Source: CBDCZI01 sp965224495
GTDB lineage: Bacteria; Bacteroidota; Bacteroidia; Cytophagales; JAAEPT01
Direction of reading: 5' to 3'
Assembly (NCBI GenBank): GCA_965224495.1
Contig: CBDCZI010000015.1
Coordinates: 242,620-306,619, forward strand
Length of the DNA: 64,000 nucleotides
The position numbers and the translations under genes are program-made. Of the stretch, positions 20,301 through 28,756 are shown piece by piece (the stretch's first letter is position 1; each line of letters begins with the position of its first letter). The notes below the pieces were generated by a model. It did not search any database and was not told the DNA's origin. It worked only from the letters and a program-made list of their open reading frames with translations.

Positions 20301-20597
20301 GCCATTGCTCAACTCTCCCGAAGTGCTGGTATTCATGTATTGGCTTCAGCAGGAAGTGAACAGTTCGCAAGCGAATTCTCATCCCTAGGTCACGGTTTGT
20401 TTACTTACGCCTTACTCAAAGGCTTAAGTGGTGAGGCTGACGGTTCGCCTTTAGATGGGAAAATCACAATTTACGAACTCAAATCCTACTTAGACGATCA
20501 AGTTCCTGAGCTTAGTATCCAACACAAAGGACGCCCACAATACCCTTACACTTTTTCAAGAGGGCACGATTTCCCTTTGGTTATCATTAAAAAATAA
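17376..20597 (+). CDS. WD40-repeat protein with C-terminal caspase-like peptidase domain (orthocaspase)
   Basis: The 1,073-residue product starts with a signal peptide (MRYYFIFLFLISSQLTFSQ), so it is exported. At least ten WD40 blades follow (KSVAYSPNGKYVVTASRDKT, NNITFSPDGTKIATSSADKT, DFSANEELLLTGAGDG), enough for two propellers. A peptidase C14 domain occupies the last 260 residues. Its catalytic dyad is intact: His in FILYYAGHGS and Cys in VIVMDACQSGQ. ATG at 17376 is preferred over an in-frame TTG six bases earlier. Such orthocaspases usually cut after arginine or lysine. The fusion is a known bacterial type; export argues for a surface or periplasmic role rather than cell death. A terminator follows at 20670. 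Confidence 0.88.
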   Translation: MRYYFIFLFLISSQLTFSQVGNLTTVVQKGHGAVVKSVAYSPNGKYVVTASRDKTAKLWSVALGLEIRTFIGHEHTINNITFSPDGTKIATSSADKTAKIWDIETGEILWSTAVFQQYITSVSFSPDGVKLAVGGHEEEVIIFDINSKDTVKVFEVNPDRGFGYGIDTEFSSDGLWFAIGEDDRTVSIYSTKNWELVYTFKPKEGSCQGCGSFVAFSPNNKFVAKLSNDGTLEEFNLSDGSLRHVYKDKLKDISAVRYTSNGAYLLGASEKSIGVFDTKKKELASTFTPEVKEINDVVFTPDSKHILIAGNNNKATLWDWKKGEQIGEFSGIINQVNKGGLNYDPDNYWQSYIANYIKYQNNILLSKDGQFFVKGKTGKKAKLIEVKSGNTVMEYIGHQKGVLCFDFSANEELLLTGAGDGVAILWNKKTGQKLRTYNEHREPIFDIQFSHDQQKMVTTSWDGYVIVWNVQSGEVISAINLKEVSANRVRFSANDAYLLLSKLDKTFELWEIDSRKMVRQFIGHTDNIMFLTTDDTNNQFLSAGKDGSAILWDYYSGLIKRKFKHKKGNIYTAIFHSNQIVTAGSDRNIHFWDSFSGKPLSQLKGHQTEITSLNISSNGKLLVSGDLDGVIKFWDMETKEEFFEYIQIGEKDFMVKTRDGYFYATEGAERNIHFVDKLKVYGSDQFFDEFYRPDLIPKAFEVNNNTRNKTMQGMLHDAPPPSLKIIGIRANNHRFADLFITVTDNGGGSDDLQLFHNGKSNPLNEKNLIVFKKKKKEVTYKYKASLVAGHNLFMVKAKSTANIGSMPATVDLMSKSKKPSGKCYVLSIGINNYKNAKMKLNYAKADAETFADAIQQSTQKIFSSIEVHTIYDKKATRVNILRKLTELSKKITMNDVFILYYAGHGSVVEEKFYFIPTESVRLYDSESLVKTAIEATELQTYLEQIKALKQVIVMDACQSGQSVELLAQRGAIEEKAIAQLSRSAGIHVLASAGSEQFASEFSSLGHGLFTYALLKGLSGEADGSPLDGKITIYELKSYLDDQVPELSIQHKGRPQYPYTFSRGHDFPLVIIKK

Positions 20598-20669
20598 GCA
20601 AGGTTGGACAGAATATTACCTTTTATTAAACTAGCCAAAGAACAACCTTAATTTAAAAAATCGTTCACA

Positions 20670-20705
20670 AAAAAAGGCTGACTCAAATTAATGAATCAGC
20701 CTTTT
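20670..20705. terminator. Bidirectional rho-independent terminator
   Basis: An A-run, then GGCTGACTCA, an AAATTAA loop, TGAATCAGCC and TTTT. The ten-base stem has one G-T pair. It lies between the converging caspase gene and sdhB and can serve both strands. Confidence 0.8.
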
Positions 20706-20724
20706 CATTCTCTAAAAACTACAT

Positions 20725-21480
20725 TTACACGTTGTTTTCTGAGCTCAATTTAGCAGAAATATACTCTCTGTTCAATTTAGCAATATTATCTAATGAAATC
20801 CCTTTAGGACACTCAACTTCACAAGCACCTGTATTGGTACAAGCTCCAAATCCTTCCGCATCCATTTGATCCACCATGTTTTCTACACGTTTTGCACGCT
20901 CTACTTGCCCTTGTGGCAATAATGCCAACTGTGCAACTTTTGCAGATACAAACAACATCGCCGATGAGTTTTTACAAGTAGCAACACACCCTCCACAACC
21001 GATACAAGTAGCTGCATCCATTGCCTTGTCGGCATTCTCTTTCGATATAGGTAAATTGTTTGCGTCTTGAGCACTTCCTGTATTTACAGAAACATACCCA
21101 CCTGCTTGAATAATACGGTCAAATGCCGAACGATCAACCATCAAATCTTTGACTACAGGAAAACCATTTGCTCTAAAAGGTTCGATAATAATGGTATCAC
21201 CATCACTAAAAGAACGCATGTGCAATTGACAAGTTGTGATTAAATCATTAGGTCCGTGCGACTGTCCGTTGATTACCATTGAACACATCCCGCAAATTCC
21301 TTCACGACAATCATGATCAAAAACAACTGGTTCGTCTCCTTTCTCTATAATTTCGGTATTCAAGATATCCATCATCTCTAAAAATGAGGCATCTTCTGAA
21401 ATATTATCTAATTTATGCTCTGAGAAACGACCCTTATCATTCGCACCGTCTTGTCTCCAAACTTTTATATTTAATTTCAT
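20725..21480 (-). CDS. sdhB: Succinate dehydrogenase/fumarate reductase iron-sulfur subunit
   Basis: The 251-residue subunit carries three Fe-S clusters that pass electrons from the flavin to quinone. The 2Fe-2S ligands are in CREGICGMCSMVING. The C-terminal ferredoxin domain has CIGCGGCVATCKNSS and CTNTGACEVECPKGI. Length is typical of the Bacteroidota b558-type complex. It is the last gene of sdhCAB, 21 bases after sdhA, and ends 20 bases from a bidirectional terminator. Confidence 0.95.
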   Translation of the reverse strand: MKLNIKVWRQDGANDKGRFSEHKLDNISEDASFLEMMDILNTEIIEKGDEPVVFDHDCREGICGMCSMVINGQSHGPNDLITTCQLHMRSFSDGDTIIIEPFRANGFPVVKDLMVDRSAFDRIIQAGGYVSVNTGSAQDANNLPISKENADKAMDAATCIGCGGCVATCKNSSAMLFVSAKVAQLALLPQGQVERAKRVENMVDQMDAEGFGACTNTGACEVECPKGISLDNIAKLNREYISAKLSSENNV

Positions 21481-21501
21481 CTTTTTTGTGTTAATGGGTG
21501 A

Positions 21502-23451
21502 TTATTTGTAAGAACGTTGCTTCATTTCGACGTTTTCATAAACTAATTCTTCTTTATGAAGAGTTGGCTCTGTGTCCACACCGTTAAATTCCCAAGCACC
21601 TACGAATGCAAAGTTTTCATCATCACGCTTAGCTTCTCCTTTTTGCTCTCCATCAAGCTCCACAGATTCTTCACGGAAATGACCTCCACAAGACTCCTCT
21701 CTCATCAGTGCATCTCTACACATCAACTCACCCAATTCAATAAAGTCAGCTACTCTTAATGCTTTTTCTAACTCTTGGTTCGTTGTATCTGCTTTTCCAG
21801 GAACCAAAACATCTTTCCAGAAATCAGCTCTTACTTGTTTTATCTCTTCTATTGCTTCAGTTAAACCTTTAGCGTTACGAGCCATCCCACATTTTTCCCA
21901 CATAATATTCCCCAATTTTCTATGGAAATAATCAGCAGGCTTAGAACCTTTATTGTTCATCAATAGTGAAATACGGTCAGTAACCTCTTTTTCAGCTTCG
22001 TCAAATTCAGCTGTATTTGTAGGAATCTCTCCTGTTCTGATATCATCTGCTAAGTAGTTACCAATGGTGTTTGGTAAAACGAAGTAACCATCAGCCAAAC
22101 CTTGCATCAATGCAGACGCTCCTAATCTGTTTGCTCCGTGATCAGAGAAGTTAGCTTCTCCTGCACAATAAAGTCCTTCTACCGAAGTCATCAAGTTGTA
22201 ATCAACCCAAACACCACCCATTGTGTAATGCACAGCTGGGTAAATTTTCATTGGTACTTTGTAAGGGTTTTCATCTGCAATCTTTTCATACATTTGAAAA
22301 AGGTTACCGTATTGCCCTCTAATCTTATCTTCTCCCAAACGTTCGATAGCGTATTTGAAATCCAAATAAACAGCTTCTCCTGTTTTATTTACACCAAAAC
22401 CAGCATCACATCTTTCTTTTGCTGCTCTTGACGCAACATCACGTGGTACTAAGTTACCGAATGCAGGGTATCTTCTTTCTAAGTAGAAATCTCTGTCTTC
22501 TTCTGGAATATCGTTCGCCGTTTTTTCTCCTGCTTGAATTGCTTTTGCGTCTTCAATTTTCTTAGGTACCCAAATACGACCATCATTTCTCAATGATTCT
22601 GACATCAATGTCAGTTTTGATTGGTAATCACCTGTTCTTGGTAAACAAGTTGGGTGAATTTGTGTGTAACAAGGGTTAGCGAAATAAGCTCCTTTTTTGT
22701 GAATTTTCCACGAAGCAGTTACGTTAGATCCCATGGCATTTGTAGAAAGGAAAAATACATTTCCATAACCACCAGAAGCAATAACAACAGCGTGAGCTGA
22801 GTGTCTTTCGATTTCTCCTGTAACTAAGTTACGAGCGATAATCCCTCTTGCTTTTCCATCAACAATAACAACATCCAACATTTCGTGACGGTTGTGCATA
22901 GTAACCGTCCCTTTTTTGATTTGTCTTGAAAGAGCAGAATAAGCACCTAACAACAATTGTTGCCCTGTTTGTCCTTTAGCGTAAAAAGTTCTTTTTACTT
23001 GTACTCCACCAAACGAACGGTTATCTAAGTACCCACCATATTCACGAGCAAAAGGAACGCCTTGCGCTACACATTGGTCGATAATATTTCTTGAAACTTC
23101 TGCTAAACGGTGTACGTTTGCTTCACGAGAACGGTAATCTCCACCTTTAATCGTGTCATAAAATAAACGGTAAACTGAATCACCGTCATTTTGGTAGTTT
23201 TTTGCTGCGTTAATACCTCCTTGAGCTGCAATAGAGTGTGCTCTTCTTGGCGAATCTTGGAACGCAAAACATTTCACGTTGTATCCTAGTTCCCCTAAAG
23301 ATGCTGCTCCTGCTCCTCCTGCTAATCCAGAACCAATGATGATGACATCAATGTGTCTTTTATTGGCAGGGTTTACCAAGTTCATATCTGCTTTATACGA
23401 AGACCATTTCTTATCAATTGGACCTTCTGGAATATTTGAATTAAATGCCAT
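21502..23451 (-). CDS. sdhA: Succinate dehydrogenase/fumarate reductase flavoprotein subunit
   Basis: The 649-residue catalytic subunit oxidises succinate to fumarate with covalent FAD. The dinucleotide-binding start is IIGSGLAGGAGAASLGELGY and the FAD-linking histidine region is SPRRAHSIAAQGGINAAKN. Substrate-site residues appear in HPTCLP and MGGVWVDYNL, and GLYCAGEANFSDHGANRLG is characteristic. It lies 10 bases after sdhC and 21 before sdhB. It is intact and shows no frameshift. Confidence 0.96.
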   Translation of the reverse strand: MAFNSNIPEGPIDKKWSSYKADMNLVNPANKRHIDVIIIGSGLAGGAGAASLGELGYNVKCFAFQDSPRRAHSIAAQGGINAAKNYQNDGDSVYRLFYDTIKGGDYRSREANVHRLAEVSRNIIDQCVAQGVPFAREYGGYLDNRSFGGVQVKRTFYAKGQTGQQLLLGAYSALSRQIKKGTVTMHNRHEMLDVVIVDGKARGIIARNLVTGEIERHSAHAVVIASGGYGNVFFLSTNAMGSNVTASWKIHKKGAYFANPCYTQIHPTCLPRTGDYQSKLTLMSESLRNDGRIWVPKKIEDAKAIQAGEKTANDIPEEDRDFYLERRYPAFGNLVPRDVASRAAKERCDAGFGVNKTGEAVYLDFKYAIERLGEDKIRGQYGNLFQMYEKIADENPYKVPMKIYPAVHYTMGGVWVDYNLMTSVEGLYCAGEANFSDHGANRLGASALMQGLADGYFVLPNTIGNYLADDIRTGEIPTNTAEFDEAEKEVTDRISLLMNNKGSKPADYFHRKLGNIMWEKCGMARNAKGLTEAIEEIKQVRADFWKDVLVPGKADTTNQELEKALRVADFIELGELMCRDALMREESCGGHFREESVELDGEQKGEAKRDDENFAFVGAWEFNGVDTEPTLHKEELVYENVEMKQRSYK

Positions 23452-23461
23452 AATATCTTTC

Positions 23462-24151
23462 TTATCCGATTGTTACTCCTAAATAAATTAATACAGGGAT
23501 AGCTGCAAATGCCAAAGGGACTAATATTGCGTAAGCTAAACCGATTGTTTTGATGATCGGTGTGTACTTGGCATGTCTCAACCCTAAAGATTGGAATGCC
23601 GACTGAAAACCGTGCGCTAAGTGAAAACCTACAACTAACATCGCTAAAGGATAAAGAATCACGTGCAATAAACTTTCTTTATAAGTTGTTGTTACAATAG
23701 ACCACAAATCAGCCATCTCAACACCTCCAAGTGTTACACTACCTGGCGTTCTAAAATATTTAAAACTAAAGAAATCCCAAAGGTGAACCAATAGAAAGAC
23801 TAAGATAACCATTCCGAATGGTCCCATAGCTTTTGATTTCCAATCTACTTTTTTGTTTTTGTTAGCAACAGCATACTTTTGCTTTCTCGCCGCTCCATTA
23901 CTAAGGTGTAATGTAATTCCTTCAACAATGTGAAAAATAAACCCTAGAAACATCACTACTTCTGCCACAACCATCAACGGACTGTGTTTCATGAAATGAG
24001 CGTACTCATTAAATTTGTCTCCTGTGCTACTAAGTAGCGAAATGTTCCCAATCAAATGGGCAACCAAAAACCCTATAAGAAAAAAACCAGTAAGACTCAT
24101 TACTATTTTTTTACCTATCGAACTTGTTAAGGTAGCTTTAACCCAACTCAT
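23462..24151 (-). CDS. sdhC: Succinate dehydrogenase cytochrome b558 subunit
   Basis: The 229-residue membrane anchor has five hydrophobic segments, for example VMSLTGFFLIGFLVAHLIGN and MVILVFLLVHLWDFFSF. Histidines suitable for di-haem b ligation appear in HLIGN, HIVEGITLHL, HLWDF and LAHGFQSAFQSLG. This is the single-subunit b558 type used by Bacteroidota and Bacillus rather than separate SdhC and SdhD. ATG at 24151 (MSWVKATL) is chosen because the upstream in-frame extension is polar and unlike the family. It is the first gene of sdhCAB. Confidence 0.92.
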   Translation of the reverse strand: MSWVKATLTSSIGKKIVMSLTGFFLIGFLVAHLIGNISLLSSTGDKFNEYAHFMKHSPLMVVAEVVMFLGFIFHIVEGITLHLSNGAARKQKYAVANKNKKVDWKSKAMGPFGMVILVFLLVHLWDFFSFKYFRTPGSVTLGGVEMADLWSIVTTTYKESLLHVILYPLAMLVVGFHLAHGFQSAFQSLGLRHAKYTPIIKTIGLAYAILVPLAFAAIPVLIYLGVTIG

Positions 24152-24348
24152 ACTTCTTATTTTAATGTTATAATTATTTACCTGCAATTTACACCTCACA
24201 GCTTAAAAAATTACCATTTAGTAGAGAGTAGTTTTAATTTTTAATTATTCTAAATAAAAGAACGTGTTTTTATGACAAATGTCAGTTATATATCAATGGT
24301 TTTTATTAGAAGTTAACTATATTAGCTAAGTAATTGGATAATAATCAA

Positions 24349-27012
24349 ATGAAAAAGCTTTTACTCCTTCTTCTTTTAAGTTTAACGACTGTACCTGAGC
24401 TATTTGCCTCGCATTTAAGAGCGGGAAATATAGAGGTAGAAAGAGTAGCAGGAAGCACAACAAAATTTCTTATCCGTCTTACCGTTTATTCTGATGACGA
24501 AACTGATCATTATGACAACGAGGATGGGGTACCAGTAGTAAATCCTCAAAAGATATACATTAACAATTCCCCTACGCCTTTAGAAATATTTGCCGTACAA
24601 TCAGGTATAGACGTGGGGAATTTAACAAACAAAACAGTTTACGAAAAAATCATTGACCTCCCCTCTTCTAATGGGAAATTTTTTATCAAGTGGAATGGTG
24701 TGGTTAGAAATGACGGAATCAAAAACATCACCACAGTAACAGCCACATCTCCTCATCTATATGTAGAGACTTTTTTATTTTTAAACGGTTTTGATGCACC
24801 CAACAATTCACCCCGCATGTCTGCTGACCCGATTGACAAGGGTTATGTAAACACTATTTTCACTTATAATTCGGGGGCTTACGATATTGACGGAGATAGT
24901 TTATCTTACGAACTTGTTCCTATTAGAGCAGGTATCATCAACAACGACGGGGCATTAATTGGCTTAACAATCCCTGGTTCTATCTCTCCAGCCGACCCAA
25001 TTATTGGTGGAGGAGGCAGTTTATCTATCGACCCTGTGCGTGGAACAGTGACTTGGGATAGACCAAAAATAGAGGGGGAATACAATATCGCTATCAAAAT
25101 AAACGAATGGCGAAACGGCGTACGTATCGGCTACGTTATTCGTGATATGCAGATTATTATCGAGGACACTGACCTTGAGCCTCCTTTACTAAAACTACCC
25201 AACGACACCTGTGTTATTGCAGGGACAACATTAAATAGCAACATCATTGCGTGGGACAAAAACGACGAGCGTGTACTTTTAGAACAATACGGTTTGCCCA
25301 AAGAATCAGGAGCAACATTGAACAACACCCCAATCACTATAGACTCTTTGGTTGGTACATTCAATTGGTCAACAGGTTGCGAAAAAGGCAGAGAAGGTTC
25401 TTATTACGCATTTTTCAAAGCGATAAATAACCCAGGGACAAACTTCAGTTTAACAACCTACAAAGAATGGCAAATAAAAGTCATCGGTGCACCTGTTCAA
25501 AACACAACAACCACCGAAGTGGCTGGGGGAGTCAATCTCACATGGGACACTTACTGCCCATCCTCTACAACAACCCAACATTTAGAACTATGGAGACGCT
25601 CTTGCGACACCACAGCAGTCTCTATCGATTATTGCACCACAGGCGTTCCCGCTACATGGGGCTTTGATAAGGTTGCCGAATTCGACAAAAACACAACCAC
25701 CTACCTCGACAAAAACATTTTCAAAGGAAACAGATACTACTACACCTTAGTCGCCAAATTCACTGACGGAAGCTACTCTGTACCATCTATTATCCAAAAA
25801 ATAGAAACAACCATTGACGGACCTTGGATAACCCACGCTTCCGTTTTAGTTCACGACTCCACAAAAGGAAAAACCCTTATTGATTGGTCTTTTTCGTCGG
25901 TATTCAACGAAACAGGACCTTACAAAATAGAACTCTTACGTAGCGACCAACTCACCGACGGAAACTACAACCTAATCCAAACACTCCTATTACCAACCCA
26001 GATAGACAGCTCTTTTATTGACACGCTATTAGATACCTACAACGGTACATACAACTACAAAATCAACGTTTATTACCAAACCAACACCTTGCATTCGACC
26101 TCTCGTGCCGTATCTATTATTAAATCACACGCCACTGCCGACCAAACAAACATTACCTTAAACTGGGAAATGGACGCTCCTCTTTTCACGCCCGATACCC
26201 TATACAACTACATCCATAGAGACTACCCAACTTTTGGGAAAACCGACTCACTAACTGGCGAAAACTACAGTTATTTAGAGACCGATTTGATAGCCGACAG
26301 TATCTATTGTTATTACATTGCCAAATCGACCACCTATTGCAACAACGAAATTGACACCATATTTTACGTAAACTCAACCGTTTCCTGTGCCAAAACCTAT
26401 GATTTTATCGCCCCTTGCCCACCAATCCTATCCATAAAAACACTCGATTGCCCCACTTTTGACGCTAAAGCCGACATCCAAAATTCGCTTTGGTGGACAT
26501 GGGACACCAACACTTGCCAAAGAGAAAAAATAGCCTTTTACGATTTATTCTACCGAGCCAAAGAAGAAGACGAATTTCAATCTATCATTCAAACCAAAGA
26601 CACCTTTTTCTTACACCAATTCATTGATACCTACGCAGGATGCTACAAAATCAAAGCCCAAGACCGATCAGGAAACCTAAGTACATTTAGCAATGAAGTA
26701 TGTAACTACAACTGCGAATCTATAAAATTCCCTAATATCGTTACCCCAAACAACGACGAAAAAAATGACACTTTCGGACCAATCCCCACCCCACAATTTG
26801 TTGAAAAAATAGACTTCACCGTTGTCAATCGCTGGGGTAAGGAAATTTACCACAACAGTAACCAAATACACACTCTTTGGGACTTAAAGGGCAGTAATGG
26901 GAAGTTAGTAACAGACGGCGTTTACTACTTCTCCGCAATAGTTACCTTCGACAAATACAAACAAGAAGATAGAGAAAAAGTTTACAACGGATGGGTAGTG
27001 ATTATTCATTAA
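24349..27012 (+). CDS. T9SS type B cargo protein, surface/adhesin-like
   Basis: The 887-residue product has a signal peptide (MKKLLLLLLLSLTTVPELFA) followed by SHLRAGNIEVERV, a start shared by many flavobacterial gliding-associated surface proteins. The middle contains Ig/fibronectin-like beta domains rich in paired cysteines (CEKGREGSYYAFFKA, CDTTAVSIDYC). The end is the type B sorting domain: FPNIVTPNNDEKNDTFGPI, VVNRWGKEIYHN, then DGVYYFSAIV. ATG at 24349 is chosen because the signal peptide starts there. Export through T9SS is inferred from the sorting domain. Confidence 0.85.
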   Translation: MKKLLLLLLLSLTTVPELFASHLRAGNIEVERVAGSTTKFLIRLTVYSDDETDHYDNEDGVPVVNPQKIYINNSPTPLEIFAVQSGIDVGNLTNKTVYEKIIDLPSSNGKFFIKWNGVVRNDGIKNITTVTATSPHLYVETFLFLNGFDAPNNSPRMSADPIDKGYVNTIFTYNSGAYDIDGDSLSYELVPIRAGIINNDGALIGLTIPGSISPADPIIGGGGSLSIDPVRGTVTWDRPKIEGEYNIAIKINEWRNGVRIGYVIRDMQIIIEDTDLEPPLLKLPNDTCVIAGTTLNSNIIAWDKNDERVLLEQYGLPKESGATLNNTPITIDSLVGTFNWSTGCEKGREGSYYAFFKAINNPGTNFSLTTYKEWQIKVIGAPVQNTTTTEVAGGVNLTWDTYCPSSTTTQHLELWRRSCDTTAVSIDYCTTGVPATWGFDKVAEFDKNTTTYLDKNIFKGNRYYYTLVAKFTDGSYSVPSIIQKIETTIDGPWITHASVLVHDSTKGKTLIDWSFSSVFNETGPYKIELLRSDQLTDGNYNLIQTLLLPTQIDSSFIDTLLDTYNGTYNYKINVYYQTNTLHSTSRAVSIIKSHATADQTNITLNWEMDAPLFTPDTLYNYIHRDYPTFGKTDSLTGENYSYLETDLIADSIYCYYIAKSTTYCNNEIDTIFYVNSTVSCAKTYDFIAPCPPILSIKTLDCPTFDAKADIQNSLWWTWDTNTCQREKIAFYDLFYRAKEEDEFQSIIQTKDTFFLHQFIDTYAGCYKIKAQDRSGNLSTFSNEVCNYNCESIKFPNIVTPNNDEKNDTFGPIPTPQFVEKIDFTVVNRWGKEIYHNSNQIHTLWDLKGSNGKLVTDGVYYFSAIVTFDKYKQEDREKVYNGWVVIIH

Positions 27013-27351
27013 AACTATATTTTATACTCAGACACACTAAGTGTGAAAAAAAGAATTAGGAGAAGTAGCAAGTATTAGTTCTCTATTTATAGAGTCTCAG
27101 AAACACTTATACGAACAAAAAGTAGCATAATGAAAAGCCTACGCATAAAGTCATACACTTTGCCAACGCTACAAGCAAGACGCCGAACTTTTATCTGCTC
27201 CTTTTCTTTCTACCGATTATTTGACTAACTAAAGGTTAAAAAATATCTACAAAGGGGACTCGTCCTTATCAAACGAAGTATTTGTTAGAGGAACATACGA
27301 CAAAGAGCTTGTTTTTTGCTATTTTTGTACTTTAAAGAAAACCATAGACAG
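27013..27351. other. Intergenic, no gene seen
   Basis: This stretch lies between the cargo gene and hisS. A sequence matching the Bacteroidota -7 box (TATTTTTG, TAnnTTTG) occurs at 27320-27327, 25 bases before the hisS ATG, but no well-spaced -33 TTG accompanies it. Nothing else could be recognised. Confidence 0.4.
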
Positions 27352-28719
27352 ATGAGTAAGACAAAGCCTTCTATCCCGAAAGGAACACGTGATTTTGGTC
27401 CTGAAATAATGGCGAAAAGAAATTTTATTTTTAATGCCGTGAAAACGACCTTTCAAAAATTTGGTTTTTTGCAGTTAGAAACTCCGTCAATGGAAAACTT
27501 AAGCGTTTTGACTGGTAAATATGGTGACGAGGGTGACCAATTGATTTTTAAAATTTTAAACTCTGGTGATTACTTGAGTAAAGTAAAAGGGGAAATCAGT
27601 GAAGAGTCTTCTAAATCGTTACTTCCTCAAATCGCTGAAAAAGGTTTACGCTACGACTTGACTGTACCATTTGCTCGTTATGTGGTAATGAACCGTGGAA
27701 ATATCTCTTTTCCGTTTAAACGTTTTCAAATCCAACCTGTTTGGCGTGCTGACCGTCCTCAAAAAGGGCGTTACAGAGAGTTTTACCAATGTGATGCCGA
27801 TGTGGTCGGTACTAATTCATTGATTTGTGAAGCCGAAATCGTAGCGATGATTAATGAGGTTTTTGAAAAAATAGGCATCAAAAACTACGCTATCAAAATA
27901 AATAACAGAAAAATATTGGCTGGAATTGCTGAAATTATCGGTGCTGGTGATAGAGAAAGTGATTTGTTTGTGGCTATTGATAAACTTGACAAAATCGGTT
28001 TAGATAAGGTGATTGACGAATTAGCGAGCAAAGGTTTTGACGAAAAAGCGTTAACTACTGTTCGTAAAGTTTTATCTCTTCAGGCTAATGGTTTGGAGGG
28101 CCTTTCGGAAGTACGTGAGTTATTGAAAGGTAACAAAACGGCAGAAAAAGGTATCGCTGAGTTGGATGAGGTCATTGCTTATTTGAAAAACTTAAACCTT
28201 GCGGACAATAATTTAGAGTTCGATGTAACCTTGGCTCGTGGGTTGTCTTATTATACAGGTGCTATTTTTGAAGTGAAAGTACACGACGTAAAAATAGGAA
28301 GTGTTAGTGGTGGTGGACGTTACGATAATTTGACTGGTGTTTTTGGTCTTCCTGATGTTTCGGGTGTTGGTTTTTCGTTTGGTGTAGATAGAATTTATGA
28401 TGTGTTAGAAGCATTAGATTTATTTCCAAAAACGATAGAAAACTCAACTACAGTTTTGCTTATCAATTTTGATAAAGAGTCTGAATTGTATGGTTTAGGT
28501 GTTTTGAGTCAATTGAGAGCCCATGGAATTGCGAGTGAAATTTATCCTGACGCTTCAAAAATGAAAAAACAATTTTCTTACGCCAACAATAAAAACATTC
28601 CTTTTGCTTTAGTTATCGGTTCGGATGAAATAGAAAGCGGACAACTGACGTTAAAGAATATGGAAACAGGCGAGCAAAGTAAATTGACAGTAACCGAAAT
28701 TATTGACGCTTTAAAATAA
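27352..28719 (+). CDS. hisS: Histidyl-tRNA synthetase
   Basis: The 455-residue class II synthetase charges tRNA-His in the cytoplasm. It opens with PKGTRDFGPE (motif 1 region), has motif 2 in QPVWRADRPQKGRYREFYQC, and the histidine-specific motifs LARGLSYYTGAIFEV and GGGRYDNLTGVFG. The anticodon-binding domain follows from VLLINFDKES. ATG at 27352 is preferred: twelve upstream in-frame codons give a non-conserved extension overlapping the probable promoter. The gene is intact. Confidence 0.95.
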   Translation: MSKTKPSIPKGTRDFGPEIMAKRNFIFNAVKTTFQKFGFLQLETPSMENLSVLTGKYGDEGDQLIFKILNSGDYLSKVKGEISEESSKSLLPQIAEKGLRYDLTVPFARYVVMNRGNISFPFKRFQIQPVWRADRPQKGRYREFYQCDADVVGTNSLICEAEIVAMINEVFEKIGIKNYAIKINNRKILAGIAEIIGAGDRESDLFVAIDKLDKIGLDKVIDELASKGFDEKALTTVRKVLSLQANGLEGLSEVRELLKGNKTAEKGIAELDEVIAYLKNLNLADNNLEFDVTLARGLSYYTGAIFEVKVHDVKIGSVSGGGRYDNLTGVFGLPDVSGVGFSFGVDRIYDVLEALDLFPKTIENSTTVLLINFDKESELYGLGVLSQLRAHGIASEIYPDASKMKKQFSYANNKNIPFALVIGSDEIESGQLTLKNMETGEQSKLTVTEIIDALK

Positions 28720-28756
28720 TCAGTTACTTCTTTTCGTAAAAAGACATTCATATTTA

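Noticed and set aside
17376..20597. Caspase gene as part of an intracellular anti-phage system
   Set aside because: The protein has a signal peptide and its neighbours are envelope proteins. No nucleotide cyclase, gasdermin or other defence partner is adjacent.
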